A DNA stretch of 64,000 bases from Nitrosomonas sp. PY1 (lineage in GTDB: Bacteria; Pseudomonadota; Gammaproteobacteria; Burkholderiales; Nitrosomonadaceae): positions 62,001 to 126,000 of the forward strand of contig NZ_BQXC01000001.1 in assembly GCF_022836435.1 (NCBI RefSeq), given 5' to 3'. This document shows positions 19,132 through 28,659 of the stretch, piece after piece. The notes beneath the pieces were generated by a model. The model did not search any database. It saw only the letters and a list, made by a program, of their open reading frames with translations, and was not told the DNA's origin. The position numbers and the translations under genes were made by a program. Each line of letters begins with the position of its first letter. The stretch's first letter is position 1.

Positions 19132-19950
19132 TTATTCGATTTTTAGCGTAGCAAAATCAATATTTGAGGGTGCTGCCGGCATTTTTAATTTCATGCTTTC
19201 TAAGGCACTGGCCACGATTTGCGCAACTAGTAGATTACGATACCAGTTGCGATTGGCCGGAATCACAAACCAAGGTGATCGCTCGGTGCTGGTTGCCCGA
19301 ATCATGTCCTCAAAAGCGTCCATATAATCTTGCCAAAACTTTCGTTCTTCGATATCTCCAATATTAAATTTCCAATTTTTTTCTGGGTTACGGATACGCT
19401 CTTCCAATCGTTTTTTCTGTTCGTCTTTAGAAATATGCAGAAAAAATTTTACAATAGTCGTACCATTTTCCGACAACATTTCTTCAAACGCATTAATTTG
19501 CTCAAAGCGTTGCTTAGCGATTTTGTCGGATATCTTGCCATGAACGCGAGTAATCAGTACGTCTTCATAATGAGAGCGGTTAAAAATCCCAATATGGCCT
19601 TTTTCCGGCGCACTATAATGTACTCTCCACAAGAAATCGTGCTTCAATTCTTGCTCCGATGGTGTTTTAAATGTTGCGACTTGGCATCCTTGCGGGTTGA
19701 CGCATGACATGACGCTTTTTATTGTGCCATCTTTCCCGCTGGTATCCATTCCCTGCAGAATAATCAGTAGTGAGTATTTGCCGTTAGCATACAGACGCTC
19801 TTGAAGCTGCTGAATTTTTTTAGTGTAGCTTTTCGTTTGTGTTTTCGCTTTTTCTTTATCGCTGGCTGTTTTTTTAAAATTATCGGTGTCGTCGGGATCA
19901 AACTTTGACAGTGTTACTTGATCATCTGCTTTTATTTGATATTTTTTCAT
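19132..19950 (-). CDS. ppk2: Polyphosphate kinase 2 (PPK2)
   Basis: PPK2 transfers phosphate between polyphosphate and nucleotides. The 272-residue protein has the Walker A loop in LQGMDTSGKDGTIK, the family motif VNPQGCQVATFKTPSEQELKHDFLWR and the lid/Walker B region HIGIFNRSHYEDVLITRVHG. It is one-domain (class I or III type); the exact nucleotide cannot be read from sequence. ATG 19950 is preferred over GTG 19959. It is followed by the CYTH-CHAD gene. Confidence 0.93.
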   Translation of the reverse strand: MKKYQIKADDQVTLSKFDPDDTDNFKKTASDKEKAKTQTKSYTKKIQQLQERLYANGKYSLLIILQGMDTSGKDGTIKSVMSCVNPQGCQVATFKTPSEQELKHDFLWRVHYSAPEKGHIGIFNRSHYEDVLITRVHGKISDKIAKQRFEQINAFEEMLSENGTTIVKFFLHISKDEQKKRLEERIRNPEKNWKFNIGDIEERKFWQDYMDAFEDMIRATSTERSPWFVIPANRNWYRNLLVAQIVASALESMKLKMPAAPSNIDFATLKIE

Positions 19951-20017
19951 GGCATTCACTCTGTAAGGATCTGATATTCATAGTAGTCTACTTTTTCGGA
20001 AGCAACAATCAAGCAGA

Positions 20018-22366
20018 TCAATTGACAAATTGCATCTTTTTGCTAAATATTCGTTGTCGTTTTAAACAAATGGCTTCGATATCTAGAGGTGTTGTCAAGA
20101 TTGGAATTGGGATGTAATTGAGTTGATTGATCGTAAGTACTTGTTGCAAATGATCGCCAATTTTCAATGAACAACTATCCATGCCTGCGCTTTGAAAATA
20201 GATATCACCTTGTGTTGCGCCATACGTTGTCAACTGTTGGAATGAGCCGCGTGCTCCGATGGCACCCACTAGGCTCATGGCGGGATGGAATTCTGTCTTA
20301 GTGGCGAATACTTTTTTAGCCTCTATATATTCACGAAAGATATCTGCAATTGCAAGTCTTACATTAAATAATGAGCGTGCGCCAATAAATGGTATGGGAC
20401 CTTCTTGTAAGTCTCCCCAAATAAACCCTCCCATGCCGCCAAACAAAGGGGAAGAATCAAAAACTTGTGCAAATGCATTAATTTGATCAATCGTTTGATT
20501 TTCGGAAGGAAAGTGGTAAAAGTTTTGGAAAGTACCGGGTACGAGAAAAATTTTTCGTCCAATCGGATGAACCGTTTCCATGGACAACACTGCGTTTCTA
20601 ATCCAATCGATGTATACGCTTTGTGGCATGGATGAAGTGATGGTATTTTCTGAAGTTGCCCCAGCAATAATGCATTCCGAATTGGAGCTATCACAAACCA
20701 GGTTTAATTTATGGTCAGAGTCGAATAGAAAGGGTAGTTTCTGAAAGACTTTCAAAAAAGGAAGGTTTTTCAACCCTAATTCTTTTAATAAAAAATTAAT
20801 GACATTTGAATCGGTGATTTTATATGGTATTAGGTTATCGGGATAAGCGTTACTGAAAGATTCAACGATACTAAGGCTTGCGATATTTGTAGTGTTATTG
20901 GTATCTGAGAAAATATTGGAAATGTCGGTCATGCCGCATTGATCAAACGATCCATAGCAGTCATATCCCAAGTATTCAACGTCATCTAGCAGAATCACAT
21001 TATCTGAAGGATTGCTATTTTTCTGATAGATTAACTCAGCAAATGCTTCGATGTGGAGCATGCCGCTTCCTGGCAAGGCTTTACGTAATTCTGCGCCGAT
21101 TTTCCTAAATATATCCAGTGTGCGGGTATATTTATCAGTAATTTCAGTACAAGCGGTTGGGTTCTGATTGAGGCAGGATAAACGCAATCTCCATAATGGT
21201 TCATCAACGAGAAATAGTATGGGACCTTGATAATCCGAGGCCGTTATGGCTTGAGCCAACGGAGTAACATCGAGCTCTCTGAAAGAGTGTGTCGTTTCAT
21301 CAAAAAGGAACCGGCCAATTTCAATCACAGGAATCAAGTTATGGGTGTTTCTATTTAAGTACCGTGTAACATCGTTTAAATCTTTAGGCGTGAAAGCAAA
21401 TGCATTGGAAAAGCTTGCAACCTCGCTGATATGACTGGGCTCATTCAAGGCAAAACCAACAATTTTCTCATTAGGTTTAGTCGAAAAATATTTTTTTGCA
21501 TGTTCTAAACAAAATTGATAATGATCTGAATTATTATCGATAGCGCCATTATGAAAGATTTGCGATGGATAAATTCCATAAAATCCATGCTTGAACACCT
21601 CAAAGTTAGTCATCTCGGTATGTGTCGCAAGTAAATGCGCATTGCCGTTTCGACATGAAAAAGACGCATCGTTGTCTTTATTAATAGCATTACCCCAAGA
21701 TTTTTTTATACTGGAATTGGCATATAAGTACGAAATCGCATGTCCTGATTGCTGTAATTTTTCCACAGCACGATCTACCGACTCATCCAATACACGTGCC
21801 ACATTGTCTCCAGATTGGCTGATCGAACCGCGAAAAGGATTTAGACTGATGATAACAATGGGTTTGTCGCTGGATAATTGCAGCTTTGTAAAAAGATTTT
21901 CAAAGTAGTGCGATAAATCCAATAAACCGCTAGTTTGTACAATGTACTGATAAGTAGAGCGGGTTTGCTCTAGCGTGTGCGGTATAATCGCTTGACTATC
22001 TGGTAAATCATAATGCCATACATCGGCGTTCAAATATTCAGCAGACGCACGCAACTCTAAAGTACGTTGTTCGCCGCAACTGCTTGCACTCTCCGATTCT
22101 GATTTGCAACCTGATTTACCTTGCGTGGCAATAATCATGGCGCAATAATTGGTATTTTCAGAACAATGATCCTTCATGAACGGATAAATCAGAAGTTCAT
22201 CGCCAGGGTATGCGCCGACAAAAATGAAACGATTAGGGCTGTCGAACCGAGAATTTTGAGCCTTGGTACAAAACGGATCGTCACGGCAAGGATCCGCAGC
22301 GGATACACTACAAGCCAACAAGGTGCTTACGATAATAATAGCCGTAAATAATAAAGCCTTCATCAT
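20018..22366 (-). CDS. Large secreted protein with degenerate PIG-L-like N-terminal domain
   Basis: A 782-residue exported protein (signal peptide about 1-23). Residues 47-210 follow the plan of PIG-L/LmbE deacetylases: FIFVGAYPGDELL stands where the zinc motif AHPDDE would be, and QRTLELRASAEYLN matches the R-x-x-E helix. But His and the first Asp of the motif are Tyr and Gly, and the distal His motif is replaced by NPFRGSISQSGDN, so the metal site is lost. The remaining 570 residues resemble a TIM-barrel/glycosidase-like fold in style (GFALNEPS, ILFLVDEPLWR, YLGYDCYG, GGFIWGDLQEG), a weak inference. Many Cys suggest a periplasmic or extracellular place. No specific function can be named. 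Confidence 0.55.
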   Translation of the reverse strand: MMKALLFTAIIIVSTLLACSVSAADPCRDDPFCTKAQNSRFDSPNRFIFVGAYPGDELLIYPFMKDHCSENTNYCAMIIATQGKSGCKSESESASSCGEQRTLELRASAEYLNADVWHYDLPDSQAIIPHTLEQTRSTYQYIVQTSGLLDLSHYFENLFTKLQLSSDKPIVIISLNPFRGSISQSGDNVARVLDESVDRAVEKLQQSGHAISYLYANSSIKKSWGNAINKDNDASFSCRNGNAHLLATHTEMTNFEVFKHGFYGIYPSQIFHNGAIDNNSDHYQFCLEHAKKYFSTKPNEKIVGFALNEPSHISEVASFSNAFAFTPKDLNDVTRYLNRNTHNLIPVIEIGRFLFDETTHSFRELDVTPLAQAITASDYQGPILFLVDEPLWRLRLSCLNQNPTACTEITDKYTRTLDIFRKIGAELRKALPGSGMLHIEAFAELIYQKNSNPSDNVILLDDVEYLGYDCYGSFDQCGMTDISNIFSDTNNTTNIASLSIVESFSNAYPDNLIPYKITDSNVINFLLKELGLKNLPFLKVFQKLPFLFDSDHKLNLVCDSSNSECIIAGATSENTITSSMPQSVYIDWIRNAVLSMETVHPIGRKIFLVPGTFQNFYHFPSENQTIDQINAFAQVFDSSPLFGGMGGFIWGDLQEGPIPFIGARSLFNVRLAIADIFREYIEAKKVFATKTEFHPAMSLVGAIGARGSFQQLTTYGATQGDIYFQSAGMDSCSLKIGDHLQQVLTINQLNYIPIPILTTPLDIEAICLKRQRIFSKKMQFVN

Positions 22367-22480
22367 ATTAGAATCCTATTCTTGCGATCGACCGAGGTTC
22401 CTTGTTGCTTTCCTGATGTGTAGGATAGTTTAATGTACGATCCTTATGATTGATAGAGTTGCTGATTAAAGCTGTGGTAT

Positions 22481-24253
22481 TTAATCGGATGAATCTTGCA
22501 CTTGAATCCAATGCTCCAAGAGTAGCTGCATTGTCCTTCTTCCATTAAATTCATTGACTTGGACGCGATATACGGCATCAATTACTTCGGGTAATGGGTC
22601 GTGATAAAAAAATAATATCGCGTCGTAGGTAGCCTCAGCCGGTGGCTCGTGGTCGTCTCGATCTAAAGTATGCAGTTTTCGTAAGCGCAGTTTTGAATGC
22701 TTTCCACCTACAGTACGCTGACTTTCTATCGTAAAACGGGTCATAAAGGTAGGTTGTGGGAATCCTTGCCCCCAAACTTGTTGATCCAGAAACTCGGCTA
22801 ATTCCAAATTGATTTCCGATAGCATTAGATCGCCATCGGTTTCAATTACGTGCGTCAAATCATGCGGTGACAAGAGTGCTTGCGCAGCTTGTTCAAAAGC
22901 TCGGCAGAATTGCATGAATGCTTGCTGTTTAATAGTCAATCCTGCAGCGGCTGCGTGACCGCCAAATTTGATAATGAGTCCAGGGTGTTTTTTAGTTATC
23001 CAATCCAATGCATCACGCAAATGAAATCCCTGGATAGAGCGCCCTGAGCCTTTCAACTCATCGCCATGACCAGGAGCAAAAATAATCGCTGGACGGTGAT
23101 ATTTATCTTTAATTCGTGAAGCGAGAATGCCAATCACACCTTGATGCCAATCCTGATCGTATAAGCTGATGGTGTAGTTATCTTGAGCTTCTGTTTCTGT
23201 TTGGTGTCGTGTCAGCAAATGTTCCAGCTTAATTAATGCGCTTTCTTGCATGACTGATTCGATCTCGCGCCGCTCGCCATTTAATGTATCCAATTGCTGC
23301 GCAATGTGCGCAGCGTAGGCTTCATCATCGGTAATTAAGCACTCAATGCCTAACGACATGTCATCTAGACGACCTGCTGCATTTAAGCGTGGCCCGATGA
23401 TGAAACCCAATTCATAAGTGGAAATTTGCCGGTAGTCACGTTTTGCGATTTGTAATAAAGCGTGGATGCCAGCGCAACACTGCCCTTTGCGCATACGCTG
23501 CAAGCCTTGTTGCACTAGGATACGATTATTGCTATCCAATTTAACCACGTCCGCAACTGTTCCAAGCGCAACCAGATCGAGAAAGTTAGCCAAATTGGGT
23601 TCCGGCATAGACGCGGAAAAAGCGTTTCGGTTACGCAGCTCAGCTCGCAGTGCCAACATCAGATAAAAAATCACACCGACACCTGCAATACTTTTGCTCG
23701 GAAAAGGGCAACCGGGTTGATTGGGGTTGATAATTGAAGCCGCATCCGGTAATGCCTCCCCCGGGAGATGATGATCGGTAATGAGTACGCGCATACCGAG
23801 TGCATTTGCTTCCGTAACACCGTCGATACTGGCAATACCGTTATCGACAGTAATCAGAATATCCGGTTTTTTCAGTGTATGCGCAAGTCGAACGATTTCT
23901 GGCGTTAAACCGTAGCCAAATTCAAAGCGATTCGGTACTAAATAATCAACAACGGCACCAAATTTTCGTAAGATGCGAATACCAATTGCGCAAGCAGTGG
24001 CGCCGTCGGAATCGTAATCCGCAATAATTAATAAGCGTTTCTTAGCGGCAATCGCATCAGCCAGCAATGCGGCGGTTTGAGTGACGTTTTTGAGTTGCGT
24101 AAAGGGGATCAACTGCGCCAGTTCTGTTTCCAGCTGTTGGATATTATGAATGCCTCGTGCGGCGTAAATACGCGCTAGAACAGGAGGTAGCCCACCATCA
24201 CTTAAATTCTTATAGCATTGGGGGTCAAATAATCGGGTAACAATTTTGCTCAT
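22481..24253 (-). CDS. recJ: RecJ, single-strand DNA 5'-3' exonuclease
   Basis: RecJ resects 5' strands in recombination and mismatch repair. The DHH phosphoesterase motifs are present: ADYDSDGATA (motif I), ITVDNGI, LITDHHLPGE (the DHH motif) and the later DHHA1 motif FGGHAAAAGL. The OB-like C-terminal domain is also present. The start ATG 24253 is chosen over an upstream TTG, giving 590 residues, the normal size. It lies 39 bp downstream of corC on the same strand. Confidence 0.97.
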   Translation of the reverse strand: MSKIVTRLFDPQCYKNLSDGGLPPVLARIYAARGIHNIQQLETELAQLIPFTQLKNVTQTAALLADAIAAKKRLLIIADYDSDGATACAIGIRILRKFGAVVDYLVPNRFEFGYGLTPEIVRLAHTLKKPDILITVDNGIASIDGVTEANALGMRVLITDHHLPGEALPDAASIINPNQPGCPFPSKSIAGVGVIFYLMLALRAELRNRNAFSASMPEPNLANFLDLVALGTVADVVKLDSNNRILVQQGLQRMRKGQCCAGIHALLQIAKRDYRQISTYELGFIIGPRLNAAGRLDDMSLGIECLITDDEAYAAHIAQQLDTLNGERREIESVMQESALIKLEHLLTRHQTETEAQDNYTISLYDQDWHQGVIGILASRIKDKYHRPAIIFAPGHGDELKGSGRSIQGFHLRDALDWITKKHPGLIIKFGGHAAAAGLTIKQQAFMQFCRAFEQAAQALLSPHDLTHVIETDGDLMLSEINLELAEFLDQQVWGQGFPQPTFMTRFTIESQRTVGGKHSKLRLRKLHTLDRDDHEPPAEATYDAILFFYHDPLPEVIDAVYRVQVNEFNGRRTMQLLLEHWIQVQDSSD

Positions 24254-24292
24254 GTATCTAACGTTGCCCGTCAAACATCGCTTCAGAAAATA

Positions 24293-25150
24293 TCAGCCAG
24301 AAACATCGGTTGCTACATTTTCTGCATCTGTAATTTTCTCTGCTTTGAGTAAATAAATTCGACGGCTATCTACGCGTTGTACTGTAAATTTAAATGGATC
24401 AATGGCAACTGATTCACCGCGGTTAGGCATGCGGCCAAATTTATTTAGCACCAGACCGCCGATAGTATCGTAATCTGTATCATCATAATACGTATTGAGT
24501 GCTTGATTAACGCACTCGATTTCGGTGATTGCTTTGATGCGATACACGTCTTCCGCTTCGGCTACGATATTGTCTTCCTCTTCGTCGAAATCGTATTCGT
24601 CTTCAATTTCACCAACAATTTGTTCCAATACATCTTCGATTGTTACCAATCCAGCAGCGCCACCGTATTCATTGACTACAATAGCCATATGATTGCGGTT
24701 ACTGCGAAAATCTTTCAATAGTACATTTAAACGCTTGGATTCGGGAATAAACACGGCTGGACGTAACATGCCGCGCAAATTGAACTCATCTGGGTCTGCA
24801 TAATAGCGTAGCAAATCTTTTGCGAGCAGAATGCCGATGATTTCGTCCTCGTTTCCTTCGATAGCAGGAAAACGTGAATGCGCAGCTTCAATCATAAATG
24901 GAATGAACTCTTCCGGTTTTTTACTGATATCGATTAAGTCCATCTGTGAGCGTGGCACCATGATATCGCGTGCCTGCATTTCTGAAACCTGCATGACACC
25001 CTCTATCATGCTGAGTGCATCTGAATCGAGCAGATCTCGCTCAAATGCGGAGTGCAACACGGTAATTAATTGTTCGCGGTCTTCTGGCTCACGAATCAAC
25101 AAAGCACTGAGTCGTTCTAGCCAGCCGCTCTTAGGTGAAGGATCATCCAT
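24293..25150 (-). CDS. corC: CorC/YbeX, CBS-pair transporter-associated protein
   Basis: A 285-residue cytoplasmic protein of the CorC/HlyC group. Two CBS motifs occupy about residues 60-180 (VMQVSEMQARDIMVPRSQMDLID and MAIVVNEYGGAAGLVTIEDVLEQIVGEIEDEYD), followed by the C-terminal CorC_HlyC domain with DTIGGLVLNKFGRMPNRGE. The family is linked to Mg/Co homeostasis and ribosome-related functions. It belongs to the miaB-phoH-ybeY-corC run. The lnt gene that often follows ybeX is not here; recJ follows instead. Confidence 0.93.
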   Translation of the reverse strand: MDDPSPKSGWLERLSALLIREPEDREQLITVLHSAFERDLLDSDALSMIEGVMQVSEMQARDIMVPRSQMDLIDISKKPEEFIPFMIEAAHSRFPAIEGNEDEIIGILLAKDLLRYYADPDEFNLRGMLRPAVFIPESKRLNVLLKDFRSNRNHMAIVVNEYGGAAGLVTIEDVLEQIVGEIEDEYDFDEEEDNIVAEAEDVYRIKAITEIECVNQALNTYYDDTDYDTIGGLVLNKFGRMPNRGESVAIDPFKFTVQRVDSRRIYLLKAEKITDAENVATDVSG

Positions 25151-25183
25151 GTATTGTGCTCATAAAATGTAAATTTTGATTAT

Positions 25184-25717
25184 TCAGGTTAGGCGCTCAG
25201 ATTTTGCTAATTGCAGAGTCACGTCCGTTTTTTGTTCCAAATAAGGATTTTGATAGCCAAAACGAGACAATATCTGGCTTTCCATCTGTTCCATTGCAAC
25301 CGCTTCCGACTCAATCAGATGATCGTATCCTTGTAGATGCAATACGCCATGTATCGTCAAATGCGCATAATGCGCGTGCAGCTGTTTGCGTTGCTGTTGC
25401 GCTTCTTGGAGGATGATCGGTGCGCACAGTACAATATCGCCCATCATCGGTTGAACATCATGATCGGTAAAGGTAAGCACGTTGGTAGCATAATCTTTTC
25501 CACGGAACTTGCCATTTAATTGCTGCCCTTCCACTTCGTCAACGATACGAATGACAATCTCAGCTTGTTGTGTCAATGCAGCTTTGACCCAACGGCGAAA
25601 TTGCTGGCGTGTCGGCAGTGCTTCGGAATCGCCGCTGGCATATTGCACTGCAAGCTTAAAAGTGGGATGCATATGCAACGTGTCAAGGTTCGGCAGTGCG
25701 TCGATCGTGTTGCTCAT
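25184..25717 (-). CDS. ybeY: YbeY, endoribonuclease
   Basis: YbeY is a zinc enzyme for 16S rRNA 3'-end maturation and ribosome quality control. The metal motif H-x3-H-x5-H is complete in HGVLHLQGYDH (about residue 125). The 177-residue product is slightly longer than usual at the N-terminus. It overlaps the 3' end of phoH by 35 bp, so translation is probably coupled; the true start could be an internal Met further in. Confidence 0.95.
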   Translation of the reverse strand: MSNTIDALPNLDTLHMHPTFKLAVQYASGDSEALPTRQQFRRWVKAALTQQAEIVIRIVDEVEGQQLNGKFRGKDYATNVLTFTDHDVQPMMGDIVLCAPIILQEAQQQRKQLHAHYAHLTIHGVLHLQGYDHLIESEAVAMEQMESQILSRFGYQNPYLEQKTDVTLQLAKSERLT

Positions 25718-26681
25718 AAGCGTTGATGATGCGTTGCACCAAAGGATGTCTGACTACGTCGTCCGATTTAAAGCGAGTGAAAGCAATGCCGCGAATATTC
25801 GTCAATACGTCTTGAACATCCACCAAACCGCTTTTTTGGTGTTTTGGTAGATCGATTTGCGTAATATCGCCGGTTATCACTGCCTTAGATCCCATGCCGA
25901 TGCGTGTCAAAAACATTTTCATTTGTTCAGGGGTCGTGTTTTGCGCTTCATCCAAAATAATAAACGATTGATTCAAGGTGCGTCCGCGCATAAATGCGAG
26001 CGGTGCAATTTCAATGGTATTGCGCTCAAACTGCTTGCTCGTTTTATCGAACCCCATCAAATCATAAAGCGCATCATACAAAGGACGTAAGTAAGGATCG
26101 ACTTTCTGCGTCAGATCGCCCGGTAAAAAGCCCAAACGTTCCCCTGCTTCGACGGCTGGTCGGACCAAAATCAAACGAGATACCAAACCACGTTCCAAAG
26201 CATCGACCGCGCTGGCTACTGCAAGATAGGTTTTTCCGGTACCGGCAGGGCCGATGGCGAACGTGATATCGTGATCTTGAATTTGTTGCAAATATTGAAT
26301 TTGACGCGGCGTCCGGCCATGAAGGTTACTACGGCGCGTCATCAGTGACGCCGGTACTGGCGAATTCACTAAGGATATATTGATATCGCCATCTCCCACA
26401 GTTGTTGGTTTTCCTGAGTTCAGTGCCTCGACCAAACCCAATTGAATTTGCTCCAAGCTCAAGTGCTGCTTCGATTGGTTGTAAAAATCGCGTAAAACCT
26501 TTGCAGCCAATTTAGTTTGATCAGAACGACCTGACAGGCTGAAATGCTCACCACGGCGGGATATTTCCACATCCAATACATTTTCAACTTGTTTGAGATT
26601 TTCGTCCAAAGAACCGCACAAGTTGGCCAGTCGCTGATTGTCGGCGGGTGTGAAGGAGATTTCGAGAGATGCTGATTTCAA
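25683..26681 (-). CDS. ybeZ: PhoH-like ATPase (YbeZ)
   Basis: A 332-residue PhoH-family ATPase. It has an N-terminal KH-like segment and the Walker A loop GPAGTGKTYLA near residue 145, the Walker B motif FIILDEAQNTTPEQMKMFLTRIG, and ITGDITQIDLP. It is a functional partner of YbeY and sits in the standard miaB-ybeZ-ybeY order. The start appears to be ATG 26681. Confidence 0.95.
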   Translation of the reverse strand: MKSASLEISFTPADNQRLANLCGSLDENLKQVENVLDVEISRRGEHFSLSGRSDQTKLAAKVLRDFYNQSKQHLSLEQIQLGLVEALNSGKPTTVGDGDINISLVNSPVPASLMTRRSNLHGRTPRQIQYLQQIQDHDITFAIGPAGTGKTYLAVASAVDALERGLVSRLILVRPAVEAGERLGFLPGDLTQKVDPYLRPLYDALYDLMGFDKTSKQFERNTIEIAPLAFMRGRTLNQSFIILDEAQNTTPEQMKMFLTRIGMGSKAVITGDITQIDLPKHQKSGLVDVQDVLTNIRGIAFTRFKSDDVVRHPLVQRIINAYEQHDRRTAEP

Positions 26682-26764
26682 TGTTAAACGATGCTATTAC
26701 AATAGTGCGATTGTCGCAGCGGTTGCGATACTTTGCAAGCAAAAAACCACGTAGCGTATCGCAA

Positions 26765-28093
26765 TTATTCCGATAGCATTTCGCCGCGTAGAGAATGAGC
26801 GCGCGCTTCGGTAATACGAACATTGATGAAGCTGCCGACATGTTCAGGACTGCTTGTTAGATTGACGACTCGATTATTATCGGTTCGACCGGAAAATTCA
26901 CCGGCATTCTTTTTAGAAACACCTTCCAGTAATACCCGTTGTACCGAATTCACCATGCTTTGACTGATTTTGCGAGCTTGTTGATTGATTTGTGCTTGCA
27001 AGCGGTGCAATCGTTCTAGCTTGACTTCCTGCGGCGTTTCATCGGGTAAATCTGCGGCAGGTGTGCCAGGGCGAGGGCTATAAACAAAGCTATACGATTC
27101 GTCAAAATTTAATTCTTCAATTAATTTCATTGTGGCCGCAAAATCGGACTCGGTTTCTCCAGGAAATCCCACAATAAAATCTGAAGATAATGAAATATCT
27201 GGACGAATAGCGCGTAGTTTTCGAATGATCGATTTATATTCCAGCACGCTGTAGCCACGTTTCATTGCTGCAAGCACCCGGTCGGAGCCGGATTGCACTG
27301 GCAAATGCAAATGATTGACCAGTTTTGGCAAGTTGCGATACGCTTCAACTAAGCGTGTAGTAAATTCTTTAGGATGCGAGGTAGTATAGCGAATGCGCTC
27401 AATGCCGGGAATTTCGTGCAAATATTCCAATAACAAAGCAAAATCGGCAATCTCGCCGTCATCCATGACGCCCAAATAGGCATTGACATTTTGCCCTAGC
27501 AGAGTGATTTCCTTAATGCCTTGGTCTGCCAGTACGGCAATTTCCGTCAACACATCATCAAGTGGACGGGATACTTCCTCTCCCCGCGTATAAGGCACTA
27601 CGCAAAAGCTGCAATACTTGCTACAGCCTTCCATGATTGATACGAATGCTGTAGCGCCTTCGGTACGGGCCGGCGGTAGATGGTCGAATTTTTCGATTTC
27701 AGGAAACGAAATATCCACTTGTGGCCGACCAGTCGCTTTACGTGTTTCAATCAACTGTGGTAACCGATGCAATGTTTGCGGACCAAAGACCACATCGACG
27801 AATGGAGCGCGGGTCACAATCGCCTTCCCTTCCTGGCTCGCGACACACCCTCCCACGCCAATCAACAAATGAGGATTTTTTTCTTTCAAATGGCGTACAC
27901 GACCCAGATCATGAAATACTTTTTCTTGCGCTTTCTCGCGCACAGAACAAGTATTAAATAAGATCACATCGGCTTGAGCGGGATCGTCGGTTGCCTCCAT
28001 GCCATATGCAGCATGCAGCACATCGGCCATTTTCTCCGAGTCGTACTCATTCATCTGGCAACCAAAAGTTTTGATATATAGTTTGTTACTCAC
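26765..28093 (-). CDS. miaB: MiaB, tRNA-2-methylthio-N6-isopentenyladenosine synthase
   Basis: MiaB is a radical SAM methylthiotransferase acting on A37 of tRNAs. The N-terminal cluster cysteines (C-Q-M-N motif at [29 protein letters not shown]) and the radical SAM motif [15 protein letters not shown] are all present. The C-terminal TRAM domain includes [10 protein letters not shown]. Length 442 is standard. It heads the miaB-ybeZ-ybeY-corC-recJ run. Confidence 0.98.
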   Translation of the reverse strand: MSNKLYIKTFGCQMNEYDSEKMADVLHAAYGMEATDDPAQADVILFNTCSVREKAQEKVFHDLGRVRHLKEKNPHLLIGVGGCVASQEGKAIVTRAPFVDVVFGPQTLHRLPQLIETRKATGRPQVDISFPEIEKFDHLPPARTEGATAFVSIMEGCSKYCSFCVVPYTRGEEVSRPLDDVLTEIAVLADQGIKEITLLGQNVNAYLGVMDDGEIADFALLLEYLHEIPGIERIRYTTSHPKEFTTRLVEAYRNLPKLVNHLHLPVQSGSDRVLAAMKRGYSVLEYKSIIRKLRAIRPDISLSSDFIVGFPGETESDFAATMKLIEELNFDESYSFVYSPRPGTPAADLPDETPQEVKLERLHRLQAQINQQARKISQSMVNSVQRVLLEGVSKKNAGEFSGRTDNNRVVNLTSSPEHVGSFINVRITEARAHSLRGEMLSE

Positions 28094-28145
28094 AGATTAT
28101 TACTGGTCCTGAATTTAAGTGAATTGTGCGCCTTGCAGGCAAAAG

Positions 28146-28487
28146 TCATTTTATTTTTTTCTCGCCTTTGGCTTCTTCTTCGGTCAAATACCAGATACGA
28201 TGCAAATTTCCCATCATATCAATTTGATAACGTATGGCGCCGCGTTTATACGTGGCATTGGGTAATACAATTTGATTGTCGCTGTCGCGTACTTGTCCTG
28301 CTGCTCCCATAATCATGAGATTTCCATCAATATTGAATTGAGGAAAAGACGCGCCATTCAAATTTCCCAATTTGCTATCGGGTGGAAAATTTCTTTCCAT
28401 TTGACCAGAAGCCGACATGACCCCTGTCACCGATAAAATCAACCCAATCAAAAAATATCCGATCGCACGTGTAATCTTCATAATCAT
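28146..28487 (-). CDS. Small exported protein of unknown function
   Basis: About 113 residues from ATG 28487 (another Met two codons in is equally possible). An N-terminal hydrophobic stretch (KITRAIGYFLIGLILSVTGVMSASG) looks like a signal peptide or membrane anchor. The mature part has the beta-rich stretch FNIDGNLMIMGAAGQVRDSDNQIVLPNATYKRGAIRYQID, and the tail is Lys/Glu-rich. I do not recognise a family. It lies 53 bp upstream of miaB on the same strand and might share its transcript. Confidence 0.6.
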   Translation of the reverse strand: MIMKITRAIGYFLIGLILSVTGVMSASGQMERNFPPDSKLGNLNGASFPQFNIDGNLMIMGAAGQVRDSDNQIVLPNATYKRGAIRYQIDMMGNLHRIWYLTEEEAKGEKKIK

Positions 28488-28659
28488 TGCCAAGAAAATG
28501 CTATCAAATCAGAATGATCGACAATATACAAACATCCGGTACTAAGACTCGTTTTTAGAGTGACCTAATGATACGCTAAACGGAAAATGCCGAGCAATGG
28601 ATTTGTATTCATCATTCTGATTCTTTATAGTGCATGGGTGTATTCATGCAGAGATTAAC

